From contig NZ_BMRN01000009.1 in the NCBI RefSeq assembly GCF_014648655.1, forward strand, positions 248,001 to 312,000: a stretch of DNA of 64,000 bases, in the 5' to 3' direction. Below, piece by piece: positions 8,449-19,471 of the stretch; the stretch's first letter is position 1, and the number at the start of each line of letters is the position of its first letter. Both the position numbers and the translations under genes were made by a program. This DNA is from Streptomyces atratus (GTDB taxonomy: Bacteria > Actinomycetota > Actinomycetes > Streptomycetales > Streptomycetaceae). The notes under the pieces are model-generated. The model ran no database searches. It saw nothing but the letters and a program-made list of their open reading frames with translations, and was not told the DNA's origin.

Positions 8449-9336
8449 ATGGTGAATGCCGATCCCGGGCTCTTCGGGCCCGAATCCGTCACCTGGCAGA
8501 TGCATGGCGACCCGATGATGTGGGTCGCCGGGGTGCGTGCGCTCTACCTCCAGGCGCTGCATCCGCGCGCCGTACGCGGCGTCATGCAGAACTCCGACTT
8601 CCGCAAGGACGCCTGGGGGCGGCTGATGCGTACGGCCGGCTTCGTCGGAACGATCACCTACGGCACCACTGAAGCGGCCGAGAAGGCGGGTGCCAGGGTC
8701 CGCAGGATCCACCGGCTCCTCAAGGTCACCGACCCGGTGACCGGGGAGACGTACGGCGTCGACGAACCCGAGCTGCTGCTGTGGGTGCACTGCGCCGAGG
8801 TCGACTCCTACCTCCAGGTCGAACGCCGCTCCGGCTTCCCGCTCACCGACGCCCAGGCCGACCGCTACATCGACGAGCACCGCCACAGCGCGCGTCTCGT
8901 CGGCCTCGACCCCGCCGACGTGCCGGCCGGCACCGCGCAGCTCGCCGCCTACTTCGAACGGGTGCGGCCACAACTCGCCGCATCCCCGGAGGCGTTGGAC
9001 GTGGACGACTTCCTGCGCCGTCCCCCCGTTCATCCGCTGCTCGTACCGGCGCGCGCACTGATGTGGCGGCGCGTCGCGGCACTCGCCTACCAGTCACTGC
9101 CCCCGTACGCCCACGAGCTCTACGGCAGACCCGTGGGGCCCGTGCGCACCGTCGACCTCCGCCTGCGCACCGCCGGAACCGCCCTGCGCTGCATTCCCTC
9201 CCGGCTTCGCTGGCAACTCCCGCCCGGTCACATTCTGAACGCGATGGCCCGACTCGGCCCCGGCAGCCGCCCCACCCCGTACAAACTGCGCAGCCAGGCC
9301 GCCATACTGGACGGGCCGGGGAGGGCACAGGGGTAG
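8449..9336 (+). CDS. MpaB-family (DUF2236) oxygenase
   Basis: The 295-residue protein begins MVNADPGLFGPESVTWQMHG and has the hallmark MMWVAGVRALYLQALHPRAV and FVGTITYGTT segments of the DUF2236/MpaB family. Some members of this family are heme-dependent oxygenases or latex-clearing-protein-like enzymes. The substrate is unknown. I chose the ATG at 8449 because GGAGG lies 8-9 bp upstream. An in-frame ATG at 8428 is also possible. The kinase gene follows after 27 bp, and the oxidoreductase gene follows that, so the three probably form one transcript. Confidence 0.85.
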   Translation: MVNADPGLFGPESVTWQMHGDPMMWVAGVRALYLQALHPRAVRGVMQNSDFRKDAWGRLMRTAGFVGTITYGTTEAAEKAGARVRRIHRLLKVTDPVTGETYGVDEPELLLWVHCAEVDSYLQVERRSGFPLTDAQADRYIDEHRHSARLVGLDPADVPAGTAQLAAYFERVRPQLAASPEALDVDDFLRRPPVHPLLVPARALMWRRVAALAYQSLPPYAHELYGRPVGPVRTVDLRLRTAGTALRCIPSRLRWQLPPGHILNAMARLGPGSRPTPYKLRSQAAILDGPGRAQG

Positions 9337-9363
9337 GCGAAGCGACGGGGGCGACAGCAGGCG

Positions 9364-11637
<2,274 letters not shown>

Positions 11638-11644
11638 TCGTCCC

Positions 11645-13204
11645 GTGCTACGAAGGGTCATGCCCGCACCCGACAGCTATGACGCAGTGATTGTGGGCGG
11701 CGGCCACAACGGTCTGGTCGCCGCCGCCTACCTCGCTCGCGCCGGACAGTCCGTCCTGGTCCTGGAACGCCTCGCCACCACCGGCGGAGCGGCCGTTTCG
11801 ACCCGCCCCTTCGACGGGGTCGACGCCCGACTGTCGCGCTACTCGTACCTCGTGTCCCTGCTGCCGCAGAAGATCGTCCGCGATCTCGGCCTGGACTTCG
11901 CCGTACGCAAGCGGACCGTCTCCTCGTACACCCCGACCGTGCGCGGCGGCCGCGCCACCGGGCTGCTCGTCGGCGGGGACCGCACCCGGGAATCCTTCGC
12001 CGCACTCACCGGCTCGGACCGGGAGTACGAGGCGTGGCAGCGCTTCTACGGCATGACGCGACGCGTCGCCGAGCGGGCCTTCCCGACACTCACCGAACCT
12101 CTGCCGACGCGGGACGCGCTGCGCGAGCGGATCGGTGACAAGGAGGCCTGGCGGACACTGTTCGAGGAGCCCATCGGTGTCGCCGTCGAGAAGAACTTCC
12201 ATGACGACCTCGTACGCGGAGTCGTTTTCACCGATGCCCTGATCGGCACCTTCGCCGATGCGCACGATCCGTCCCTGCTCCAGAACCGCTGCTTCCTCTA
12301 CCACGTCATCGGCGGCGGTACCGGCGACTGGGACGTCCCGGTCGGCGGCATGGGTGCGCTCACCGACGCCCTCGCCCGTGCCGCCTGCGAGGCCGGCGCT
12401 CAGATCCGCCTACGGCACGAGGCGACCCGTATCGAGACCGACGGAGCACGGGCCGAGATCACCGTCCGCTCACCCGAGGCGGAGCACGTCGTTTCGGCCC
12501 GCAAGGTCCTCGTCAACGCCTCGCCGCAGGCGCTCGCGGCCCTCCTGAGGGACGAGCCGCCCACCCCGGCCGAGGGCGCGCAGCTGAAGGTGAACATGCT
12601 GCTCACCCGGCTGCCCCGACTGCGTGACCGCTCAGTCGACCCGCGCGAGGCCTTCGCCGGCACGTTCCACATCGCCGAGGGGTACGGGCAGCTCGCCGAC
12701 GCCTACCGGGACGCGGCGGCGGGCCGGCTGCCCGCCGCCCCGCCGTCCGAGATCTACTGCCACTCGCTGACCGACCCGTCGATCCTCGGCCCCGACCTCG
12801 CCGCCCGCGGCTACCAGACCCTCACCCTCTTCGGCCTGCACACCCCCGCCCGGCTCTTCGCCGCCGACAACGCGGCGACGCGCACCGAGCTGCTGACGGC
12901 CACGCTCGCCGAACTCGACGCGCACCTGGACGAGCCGATCACCGACTGCCTGGCACGCGACGAGAACGGCGAGCCGTGCATCGAGGCCAAGACACCGCTC
13001 GACCTCGAACAGGACCTGCGGCTGCCCGGCGGCCACATCTTCCACCGGGACCTCGCCTTCCCGTACGCCACCGAATCCACCGGCCGGTGGGGTGTGGAGA
13101 CGGCGCACGCCAATGTTCTGCTGTGTGGGGCGGGCGCCGTACGCGGCGGTGGAGTCAGCGGGGTTCCCGGCCACAACGCCGCGATGGTGGCGCTGGGCCG
13201 GTGA
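11645..13204 (+). CDS. Phytoene-desaturase-like FAD oxidoreductase
   Basis: The 519-residue protein has an N-terminal Rossmann FAD site, DAVIVGGGHNGLVAAAYLAR (about residues 13-32), ending in VLVLER. A C-terminal FAD-closing segment reads VLLCGAGAVRGGGVSGVPGH. This is the layout of carotenoid-desaturase-like and RetSat-like NAD(P)/FAD oxidoreductases. No carotenoid genes lie nearby, so the substrate is open. The GTG at 11645 has AGGGG about 9 bp upstream. The ATG at 11660 (MPAPDS) is an alternative with a poorly spaced site. The gene begins 7 bp after the kinase stop. Confidence 0.88.
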   Translation: MLRRVMPAPDSYDAVIVGGGHNGLVAAAYLARAGQSVLVLERLATTGGAAVSTRPFDGVDARLSRYSYLVSLLPQKIVRDLGLDFAVRKRTVSSYTPTVRGGRATGLLVGGDRTRESFAALTGSDREYEAWQRFYGMTRRVAERAFPTLTEPLPTRDALRERIGDKEAWRTLFEEPIGVAVEKNFHDDLVRGVVFTDALIGTFADAHDPSLLQNRCFLYHVIGGGTGDWDVPVGGMGALTDALARAACEAGAQIRLRHEATRIETDGARAEITVRSPEAEHVVSARKVLVNASPQALAALLRDEPPTPAEGAQLKVNMLLTRLPRLRDRSVDPREAFAGTFHIAEGYGQLADAYRDAAAGRLPAAPPSEIYCHSLTDPSILGPDLAARGYQTLTLFGLHTPARLFAADNAATRTELLTATLAELDAHLDEPITDCLARDENGEPCIEAKTPLDLEQDLRLPGGHIFHRDLAFPYATESTGRWGVETAHANVLLCGAGAVRGGGVSGVPGHNAAMVALGR

Positions 13205-13214
13205 CCGGGCCGCG

Positions 13215-14189
13215 CTATCGACCGAACACGCCGCGCAGCGCGCCGACCTTGCGCGGCAGGTCGTACTCCGCGCCGCCCTCGTGCCCGTTGTACGTGAACA
13301 CCTCTATCTCGGCCGGACCCGCATAGCGGTGATACGCGGCGAACACCGTGGACGACGGACAGATCCGGTCCATCAGACCGACCGAGAACCACGCCGGGGC
13401 ACTCGCCCGTGCCGCGAAGTTGACCCCGTCGAAGTAGGACAGGGTCTCCATCGCCTCGTCGATCCGGAAGCGGTGCCCGGACAGCCAGCGGGCGATCTCC
13501 GCGTACGGCCCGGCGTCCGTGATCTGCGAGGCACGCCGGTAGTGGCAGAGGAACGGCACATCGGCGACGGCCGCCGCGATGTCGTCCCGCAGCCCGGCGA
13601 CGGCCAGGGCGAGCCCGCCGCCCTGGCTGCCCCCGAGCACCGCGACCCGGGACGCGTCCACCGCCTCGTGGGCCTTCGCCGCGTCCACCGCCCGCACCGC
13701 GTCCGTGATCAGCCGCCGGTAGTACTGGCGGTACGGGTCCTCGATGCCGCGGGTCAGGAAGCCGGGCGAGGACGAGCCGTGCCCGTCGGGGCCGATGTCA
13801 GGGGTGTCCGCGGTGTTCTTGCCGCCGCCACCCTGGCCCCGGTTGTCCATGACCAGATGTGCGTAGCCGAGTGCGCTCCAGGTCAGCCAGGAGTACGGAA
13901 TGCCCCGGCCGCCGTTGTAGCCGATGTACTGGACCACGGCGGGCAGCGGACCCGAGCGTGCCTTCGGCAGCATCAGCCATGCCTTCACGGGCTGCCCGCC
14001 CCAGCCGCGGAACGTCACATCGAGCACATCGACGGTCGCGAATCCGGCGTCGTACGGGACGAACTCGGCGTCCAGGGGGTGGCGGGCCGTCTCGGTGAGC
14101 GTTTTTTCCCAGAAGGCGTCGAAGTCGGCCGGCTCCTCCGGTTCCGGCCGGTAGTCGCGCAGCCGGTCCAGGGGCATGTCGAACAGCAA
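13215..14189 (-). CDS. Acetyl-xylan esterase / cephalosporin-C deacetylase family esterase
   Basis: The 324-residue alpha/beta hydrolase has the AXE1-family hallmarks: RGWGGQPV near residue 61, MDNRGQGGG at 114-122, the nucleophile in GGSQGG (S188), the acid in LMDRICPS (D274) and the base in NGHEGG (H303). It lacks a signal peptide, so it should remove acetyl groups from imported oligosaccharides inside the cell. The likely start is TTG at 14189 with AGGAG 9 bp upstream; an ATG at 14177 is possible. It is the last gene of the polysaccharide operon, 4 bp after the family-8 lyase. Confidence 0.9.
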   Translation of the reverse strand: MLFDMPLDRLRDYRPEPEEPADFDAFWEKTLTETARHPLDAEFVPYDAGFATVDVLDVTFRGWGGQPVKAWLMLPKARSGPLPAVVQYIGYNGGRGIPYSWLTWSALGYAHLVMDNRGQGGGGKNTADTPDIGPDGHGSSSPGFLTRGIEDPYRQYYRRLITDAVRAVDAAKAHEAVDASRVAVLGGSQGGGLALAVAGLRDDIAAAVADVPFLCHYRRASQITDAGPYAEIARWLSGHRFRIDEAMETLSYFDGVNFAARASAPAWFSVGLMDRICPSSTVFAAYHRYAGPAEIEVFTYNGHEGGAEYDLPRKVGALRGVFGR

Positions 14190-14193
14190 GGGT

Positions 14194-16632
14194 CTAGCTC
14201 CTCTTCAGGGTGAGGTTGAGGGTTGCACCGTGGCGTCCAGTGGTGTCGGCGGTGATCCGGATGCCCTTGCCGGTGGGTGCGGCGCTGACACCCGGATCGG
14301 CGGAGACGACGCGCAGCCCGCGCTGCGCCAGGTCGAGGACGACCGAGGTCCGCAGCTGTGTCGGGTCGGAAAGCGACACCTCCACCGTCCTTCCCTCCGG
14401 TCGTACGAGCACCGAGGCGGGTCCGTCCGAGGTCAGGTCCTGTGCGGTGCCCGCGGTCCAGAAGTTCGCGGCGACCAGACCATCCGCGCAGCGGCGTACC
14501 GCATGCACAGCGCTGGAGCGGGCGATCAGCTTCACCGGAGGCGCGGACGACCACTGCTTCGTGCGCTCGGCGGAGGCTGCCGGGGCCTGCAGCCAGAAGT
14601 AGCCCGCCCCGCTCGGTGCGGTGCCGTGGTCCTGCCACAGCGTCAGATACGGGCGGGTGACCGGGGTGTCCGTGCCGTACTTGAGGTTGATCTCGCGCCA
14701 GGTCGCGGTGCGGTCCTCACGCAGGCCGTGGAGCGTGGCGGGCTCGGGGAAGACGTAGCCGCCGGTCCCGGCGACATGCAGCCACCGCACCTGGTCGAGC
14801 TCTGCCGACCAGCCGGCGTCCGTGGGCGCGGCCGTGCCATTGACGAGCAGGGCCGCCTTCGGGTCGCGGAGCTTCCGGTTCTCCACGACCGTCTCGGCCG
14901 TGCCCGCGTCGGAGGTGATGCCCGAGCCGACACAGGCGATCACGTCGTCCAGGCAGAACCAGCTCTTCAGACCGTGCAGCGAACTTCCGTATGCGCGCAG
15001 CTCCATGCCGTACGCACCGAGCGTCGTCCCGGGCAGTGCGGTGCCGCCCGCCCAGTCAGCCGTACTGGTGGTGCGCTGCCCCGCCGCGTCCGCGGGTCGG
15101 CCGGCGATGACGGTGGTGCCGGGCAGCCGGGTCGGGTCGACGGTCGGCCAGTAGTCCTCGCTGTAGTGCCCGAGGTCGTCGGTGTAGAGCAGGACCATGC
15201 CGTCGGAGAGGTGCCAGGCGTGCAGATTCTCGTTCTGGATCGACTCGTAGTTGTAGATCCGGGACGAGTACGCGGAGATGCCCAGCGCGAAGGACGGCCG
15301 GTGGTGGGCCGCCTTGTCCATCCGCGGGTGCTGCTTGTGCGCGACCAGCGGACCACGCGCAGGGACCGGGGAAGCGATGACCTGCCGGGCGGCGACGAGC
15401 GAGGCGAGGTCGGTGACGGCCAGGAAGTCCCGGTAGGTGTCCTCGGCGATCCACTGCTTGACCAGGGCGGTGAACCGGTCGGCCGTCTTGCCGGGGAAGC
15501 TCGGGATCAGTCGCACCACCGCCTCGATGACCGTCTGCGCCGAGACATGGCCCTGCTTGCTGGGGCGGGCTATCTCGCGCCCGCACACCGATGCCATCAC
15601 ATCGCCGCGCGCCAGCAGCGGGTCGAAACCGTCGTCGATCCAGCTGCGGACGTTGTCGAGATCGGGGTCGGTGACCGTCCACGCCGTACCCGCGAGCAGG
15701 TTCAGCAGCCGGGAGAGATTGTTGAGCAGCTCCTTGCCGTACCCCCCGTTGTACGGGTGCTTGTAGTGCTGGAGGAACGAACCGTCGGAATAGAAGCCCT
15801 CGCCGGTACCCTCCGCCGCCGCGCCCTCGTCGTTGAAGGCGAGGACACTGTTGGCACCCGAACCCTCGACGTCCGAAAGAGCGTCACGGACCCGGGCCAG
15901 ATCGCCGCCGTTGTCGCTGAGCACGGCGTTGACGGCGACGACGGTGGAGATCCACACCCGGTTGGCGCCGGTCGCGATCTGCCGGTCGGCCCGCCAGAGG
16001 TTCGGGTCGGGCGTGTAGTGCCGGACAGCGGTGTTGATCCGGCCCAGCCGCTCCGTCCCGAGCGCGTCGTACAGCAGCACGGACGCGTCGTTGAGGGCGA
16101 GGGCGGAGCCGATCTCCCAGTCCCAGTCGTTGTCGAACCGGGTGTGGCCGGGGCCGTACCGGTTCGTCAGCATCCAGTCGATGCCCGCCAGCAGCAGATC
16201 GCGCAGCGCGGTGTCACCGTACTGAGGGGTGCCGGGCACGGCCCACGCGGTCGCGACCGTGGCGAGCCGCTTGAACGATGTCGTGACGTGGTTGGAGAGC
16301 GTGGTGCTGGTCAGATCGGGGAACAGCCCGTCGGTACGGGTCGGGTCGAGACCCTTCGCCGAGGTGGTGGCGGCCTTGCCGATCCTGGCCACGGCCGCCG
16401 CGATCTGCGGGTCCGTCAGGTCGAGCCCCGGGCCTCCTGTGAGCAGGGTGTGCCAGCGGGTGCGCAGGGAGGCGGCGTCATCGACGACGGCGTTCCCGGC
16501 CGCCGCGTTCCCGGCCGCCGCGTGCGCGGTGGCCGCGGTGAGCGTGATCGGCAGGGCGGCGGCTGCGCCGAGCACCGCCGCCCCGGCGAGAACGCTGCGT
16601 CGGGTGGTTCCCGAAGTGGTGCCTGGGTTCAT
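14194..16632 (-). CDS. Secreted polysaccharide lyase family 8 protein
   Basis: The 812-residue protein starts MNPGTTSGTTRRSVLAG, a Tat-like signal (RRS then a hydrophobic run and TAHAAAG). It continues with the all-alpha toroid typical of hyaluronate, chondroitin and xanthan lyases: RWHTLLTGGPGLDLTD near the start, NDWDWEIGSALALNDASVLL, and NYESIQNENLHAWHLSDGMV in the middle, followed by the beta-sandwich part. PL8 enzymes cleave uronic-acid-containing polymers by beta-elimination. GAGGG lies just upstream of the ATG. It follows the SGNH esterase gene by 10 bp. Whether it acts on hyaluronan, xanthan or another polymer is not decided by the sequence. Confidence 0.92.
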   Translation of the reverse strand: MNPGTTSGTTRRSVLAGAAVLGAAAALPITLTAATAHAAAGNAAAGNAVVDDAASLRTRWHTLLTGGPGLDLTDPQIAAAVARIGKAATTSAKGLDPTRTDGLFPDLTSTTLSNHVTTSFKRLATVATAWAVPGTPQYGDTALRDLLLAGIDWMLTNRYGPGHTRFDNDWDWEIGSALALNDASVLLYDALGTERLGRINTAVRHYTPDPNLWRADRQIATGANRVWISTVVAVNAVLSDNGGDLARVRDALSDVEGSGANSVLAFNDEGAAAEGTGEGFYSDGSFLQHYKHPYNGGYGKELLNNLSRLLNLLAGTAWTVTDPDLDNVRSWIDDGFDPLLARGDVMASVCGREIARPSKQGHVSAQTVIEAVVRLIPSFPGKTADRFTALVKQWIAEDTYRDFLAVTDLASLVAARQVIASPVPARGPLVAHKQHPRMDKAAHHRPSFALGISAYSSRIYNYESIQNENLHAWHLSDGMVLLYTDDLGHYSEDYWPTVDPTRLPGTTVIAGRPADAAGQRTTSTADWAGGTALPGTTLGAYGMELRAYGSSLHGLKSWFCLDDVIACVGSGITSDAGTAETVVENRKLRDPKAALLVNGTAAPTDAGWSAELDQVRWLHVAGTGGYVFPEPATLHGLREDRTATWREINLKYGTDTPVTRPYLTLWQDHGTAPSGAGYFWLQAPAASAERTKQWSSAPPVKLIARSSAVHAVRRCADGLVAANFWTAGTAQDLTSDGPASVLVRPEGRTVEVSLSDPTQLRTSVVLDLAQRGLRVVSADPGVSAAPTGKGIRITADTTGRHGATLNLTLKRS

Positions 16633-16642
16633 GATGCGGCCC

Positions 16643-17794
16643 TCACAGAAGGTGTCGGCGGTCGACGGCCGCGGCCAGCGCGGCATGACCGGCGGGGTTG
16701 GGGTGCAGTCCGTCGCCGCTGTCGTACGCGGGCAGCATCCGCGACGGTTGTTCCGCGTTGTGCAGTGCCGCGTCGAAGTCGGCGACGGCGTCGAAGACCC
16801 GGCCGGTCCGGACCGCCGCGTTGACCTGCTGCCGTACCGCTTCCAGCTCCGGCGTCCAGCGGGTCCAGCCCCCGAACGGGGTGATGGTCGCGCCGACCAC
16901 CCGCAGCCCGGCGTTACGGGCGCGAAGCACCAGCTGTCGGTACCCGGCCAGAACCCGCGCCGGATCGGTCTGACTCGGCGGCTGCTGGAGGTCGTTGACG
17001 CCGAGATGGACGAGTACGGTCCGCAGCCCCGGAAGCGACAGCACATCGCGGTCGAAGCGTGCCTGTCCGCTCGGCCCGAACCGGGCGTCGTCCAGCAGCA
17101 CCCGGTTGCCGCTGATGCCGAGATTGGCGACGGCCGAACCGGGAAGGCGCCTGGCCAGCTGGTCGGGCCAGCGCAGATCGGCGTCGTCGGGTGTGCCGAC
17201 GCCCTCCGCTATGGAGTCGCCGAGCACCGCGATCACCGGTCCGTGCGCACCCGTCACCTCGACACCCGTCAGCAGGAACACCGATGGGGTGCGCACGCCG
17301 TCCACGGTGTGCGAGGCATGGGTGTTGCGGTGGAAGGACAGCGGCCCGGTGGGGCCGGGGAGCCGGGTCTCCACCGTCAGAACCGCCGCTTCGGTGGCAC
17401 GCAGACCGGCGACCGGGTCACTGGTCAGCGAGGCGCCCGCGGCGATCCACGCCTGCCGCCGCCCGCCGAACGTCACCGGCCGGCCGCCCGCCGTCACAGG
17501 GCCGATCAGGACCGGAACCGTGCCGAAGGCGTGCCCGTAGCGCAGCCGGACCGTTCCGCCCGCCGACAGCCGTACGTTGGCGGTGAACGTGCCGTCGCTC
17601 AGACCGGCGCTCGCCACCGTGTCGGTGACGGTCGGCGCGGTCTGCGCGGTCGCCCAGGACGTCGTCCAGCGCGACCGGCCCATGCCGCTGTTCGACGCCT
17701 CGGCGGCCTGTGCGCCCGGCGCCGTCGCGGCGACCGCCGCCAGACCTGCGGCCGCTGTCAGTACCCCGCGTCTCGCGGGTCCCCGCCCGCTCAC
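16643..17794 (-). CDS. Secreted SGNH/GDSL-family esterase
   Basis: The 383-residue protein starts at a GTG that overlaps the stop of the upstream gene in a GTGA junction. A Tat or Sec signal follows (GPARRGVLTAAAGLAAVAAT). The N-terminal half is a beta-sandwich-like accessory region. The SGNH domain begins with VIAVLGDSIAEGVGT (block I serine), then LGISGNRVL (block II glycine), VHLGVNDLQQ (block III asparagine) and GDGLHPNPAGHA (block V Asp and His). Family members deacetylate carbohydrates, so this one probably removes acetyl groups outside the cell and helps the lyases. Confidence 0.92.
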   Translation of the reverse strand: MSGRGPARRGVLTAAAGLAAVAATAPGAQAAEASNSGMGRSRWTTSWATAQTAPTVTDTVASAGLSDGTFTANVRLSAGGTVRLRYGHAFGTVPVLIGPVTAGGRPVTFGGRRQAWIAAGASLTSDPVAGLRATEAAVLTVETRLPGPTGPLSFHRNTHASHTVDGVRTPSVFLLTGVEVTGAHGPVIAVLGDSIAEGVGTPDDADLRWPDQLARRLPGSAVANLGISGNRVLLDDARFGPSGQARFDRDVLSLPGLRTVLVHLGVNDLQQPPSQTDPARVLAGYRQLVLRARNAGLRVVGATITPFGGWTRWTPELEAVRQQVNAAVRTGRVFDAVADFDAALHNAEQPSRMLPAYDSGDGLHPNPAGHAALAAAVDRRHLL

Positions 17795-18870
17795 TGGGGG
17801 CACGCACCGGTCGGCGTGTACTCGCTGCCGTAGGTGCCGACCGAGTCGCCACCGGTGTTGCCGCTCATCGTGTTGGTGCACACCGGACCCTGCGGGGTGC
17901 GCATGAACTTGATGCCGCCGCCCGCGTTACCGGTGATGGTGTTGCCGTAGACACTGGTGTCGATGCCGTCGGTCGCGGTGTCGCCGCCGAGCCGGATGCC
18001 CGCGCCGACGTTGTCGTGAATGGTGTTGTAGCGGAAGATGTTGCCGCTGCCGCGCGCGTCCAGACCGCCGGAGCTGGAGTCCTTCTGACCGCTGCAGTCG
18101 TTGTACTCGACGTAGTTGTTGGTCGAGTTCTCCTTCACGTCGACGCACTCGTTGCCCTGGGTGGCGATGGTGTTGTGATGGATGCGGTTGTTCTTGCTGA
18201 TGTCGGGGGACGCGTCCGGGGCGCCGTTCGCCCCCTGCTGCTCGGGGGCCGTGCCGAGGTAGATGCCCTCGCCGTTCTTGCCGCCACCGCCGAACTTGAA
18301 GTCGGCGACCCCGCAGTTGGTGATCGTGTTGTCGGAGATGTCCGCCCCGGTCACCAGATAGCGCACCCGAAGGCACTCGTCGGCGGCGTTCTTCAGCGTC
18401 ATCCCGGTGATCCGCAGCGCGCCCACCCCGTTACCGGGAGTCGTGCTCATGACATAGATGAGTTTCAGGCGGTACCCCGACACGTCGCCGGCCGACCCGT
18501 GCAGCCCGTCCACGGTGAAGCCGCTGAGCGTCGTCGAGTCGTGCTGCACCTGGATGATCCGTGCGTCGCCGGCCCCCTTCACCACGGCGTTCGCCGGGCC
18601 GGTGATGGTGACACCGGAGCGCTTGGTCACGACGTCCTGCTTGTACGTACCGGCGGCGAGGTTGACCACCGCGCCCGTCGGCGCCAGGTCGACCGCCTTC
18701 TGGATGGTGGCGAGCGGGGCGCCCGCCGACGTACCGGCGTTGGAGTCGCTGCCGGACGGCGACACGTAGTACGCGGTGGCGGCCTCGGCGGCTACCGAAG
18801 GCGGGGGGAAGGCGAGCGGTGCGCCGGCGGCGAGCGCGGCGACGAGGGTGGTGCGCAGTACACGGCTCAT
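17791..18870 (-). CDS. Secreted right-handed beta-helix protein, pectate-lyase-like
   Basis: The 359-residue protein has a Sec signal ending near PPPSVAAEA. It opens with the DUF1565-type element YYVSPSGSDSNAGTSAGAPL, ATIQKAV and LAAGTYK found in PL9-like and other lyases, then successive PbH1 coils such as NNRIHHNTIATQGNECVDVK and NIFRYNTIHDNVGAGIRLGG. It starts with ATG behind CAGGAGG, and the ATG overlaps the upstream stop (ATGA). It probably binds or cleaves a uronic-acid polymer at the cell surface. Catalytic residues cannot be assigned with certainty, so a binding role is possible. Confidence 0.88.
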   Translation of the reverse strand: MSRVLRTTLVAALAAGAPLAFPPPSVAAEAATAYYVSPSGSDSNAGTSAGAPLATIQKAVDLAPTGAVVNLAAGTYKQDVVTKRSGVTITGPANAVVKGAGDARIIQVQHDSTTLSGFTVDGLHGSAGDVSGYRLKLIYVMSTTPGNGVGALRITGMTLKNAADECLRVRYLVTGADISDNTITNCGVADFKFGGGGKNGEGIYLGTAPEQQGANGAPDASPDISKNNRIHHNTIATQGNECVDVKENSTNNYVEYNDCSGQKDSSSGGLDARGSGNIFRYNTIHDNVGAGIRLGGDTATDGIDTSVYGNTITGNAGGGIKFMRTPQGPVCTNTMSGNTGGDSVGTYGSEYTPTGACPQ

Positions 18871-19469
18871 GGGGTGTGCCTCCTGGGGTCTGCGAAGGAC
18901 AGGGCGAGCAGTACGGGGATGCTGGGGCCGAGGAGCAGGGGTCCCAGCGGTACGACGAGGGAGATCAGCGCGGCGGAGACCACCGCGCCGAGCAGTGCGG
19001 TGCCACGGGCCGCCGAGCCGAAGCCGAGGGCCAGCGCACCGCGCGACCAGGTGCGGACCGTGCCGTGCGGCGAGCGGCCCGCCTCGGCCGCGAGCGCCAC
19101 ATGGTGGATCGTGAGCGCGGCCGCGATGCCCACCTGCGCGGCGAGCAGCACGAACGTCCACGGCTCCGGACGGCCCAGCAGATGGACGATGTTGGCGGCC
19201 AGGACGATGCCCGCCGCGGTGGACGCCAGGCTGTGGCGCCACAGGGACCGCCAGTACTGCGGGAAGGCGGCGAAGGTGTTGGTGAAGCAGCGGCTGTCAC
19301 CCTCCACCCGCCACCGCTGGAGGGCGTGCCCCATTGCGGCGAGCGCGGGGAGCCAGGTCACGACACCGAGCGACAGCAGGGTGAAGGCAGCCCCGGCGGC
19401 CGCCGGGTAGGCCACGAACTCCAGCCGCCGCAGCAGCGTCGGCCAGCCGGACGAGAGGGTTGCCTGCAT
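18867..19469 (-). CDS. YesL/DUF624-like membrane protein
   Basis: The 200-residue protein has about five hydrophobic segments: residues 18-38, 75-95, 103-125, 147-165 and 168-190. It carries an FTNTFAAFPQYWRSLWRHSL stretch that resembles the conserved core of YesL (DUF624) proteins. In Bacillus, yesL belongs to the rhamnogalacturonan yes operon. Members are found next to sugar ABC importers and polysaccharide lyases, but their function is unknown. The gene starts 2 bp after the upstream heparinase-like gene and its stop overlaps the next ATG. Confidence 0.8.
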   Translation of the reverse strand: MQATLSSGWPTLLRRLEFVAYPAAAGAAFTLLSLGVVTWLPALAAMGHALQRWRVEGDSRCFTNTFAAFPQYWRSLWRHSLASTAAGIVLAANIVHLLGRPEPWTFVLLAAQVGIAAALTIHHVALAAEAGRSPHGTVRTWSRGALALGFGSAARGTALLGAVVSAALISLVVPLGPLLLGPSIPVLLALSFADPRRHTP

Positions 19470-19471
19470 GA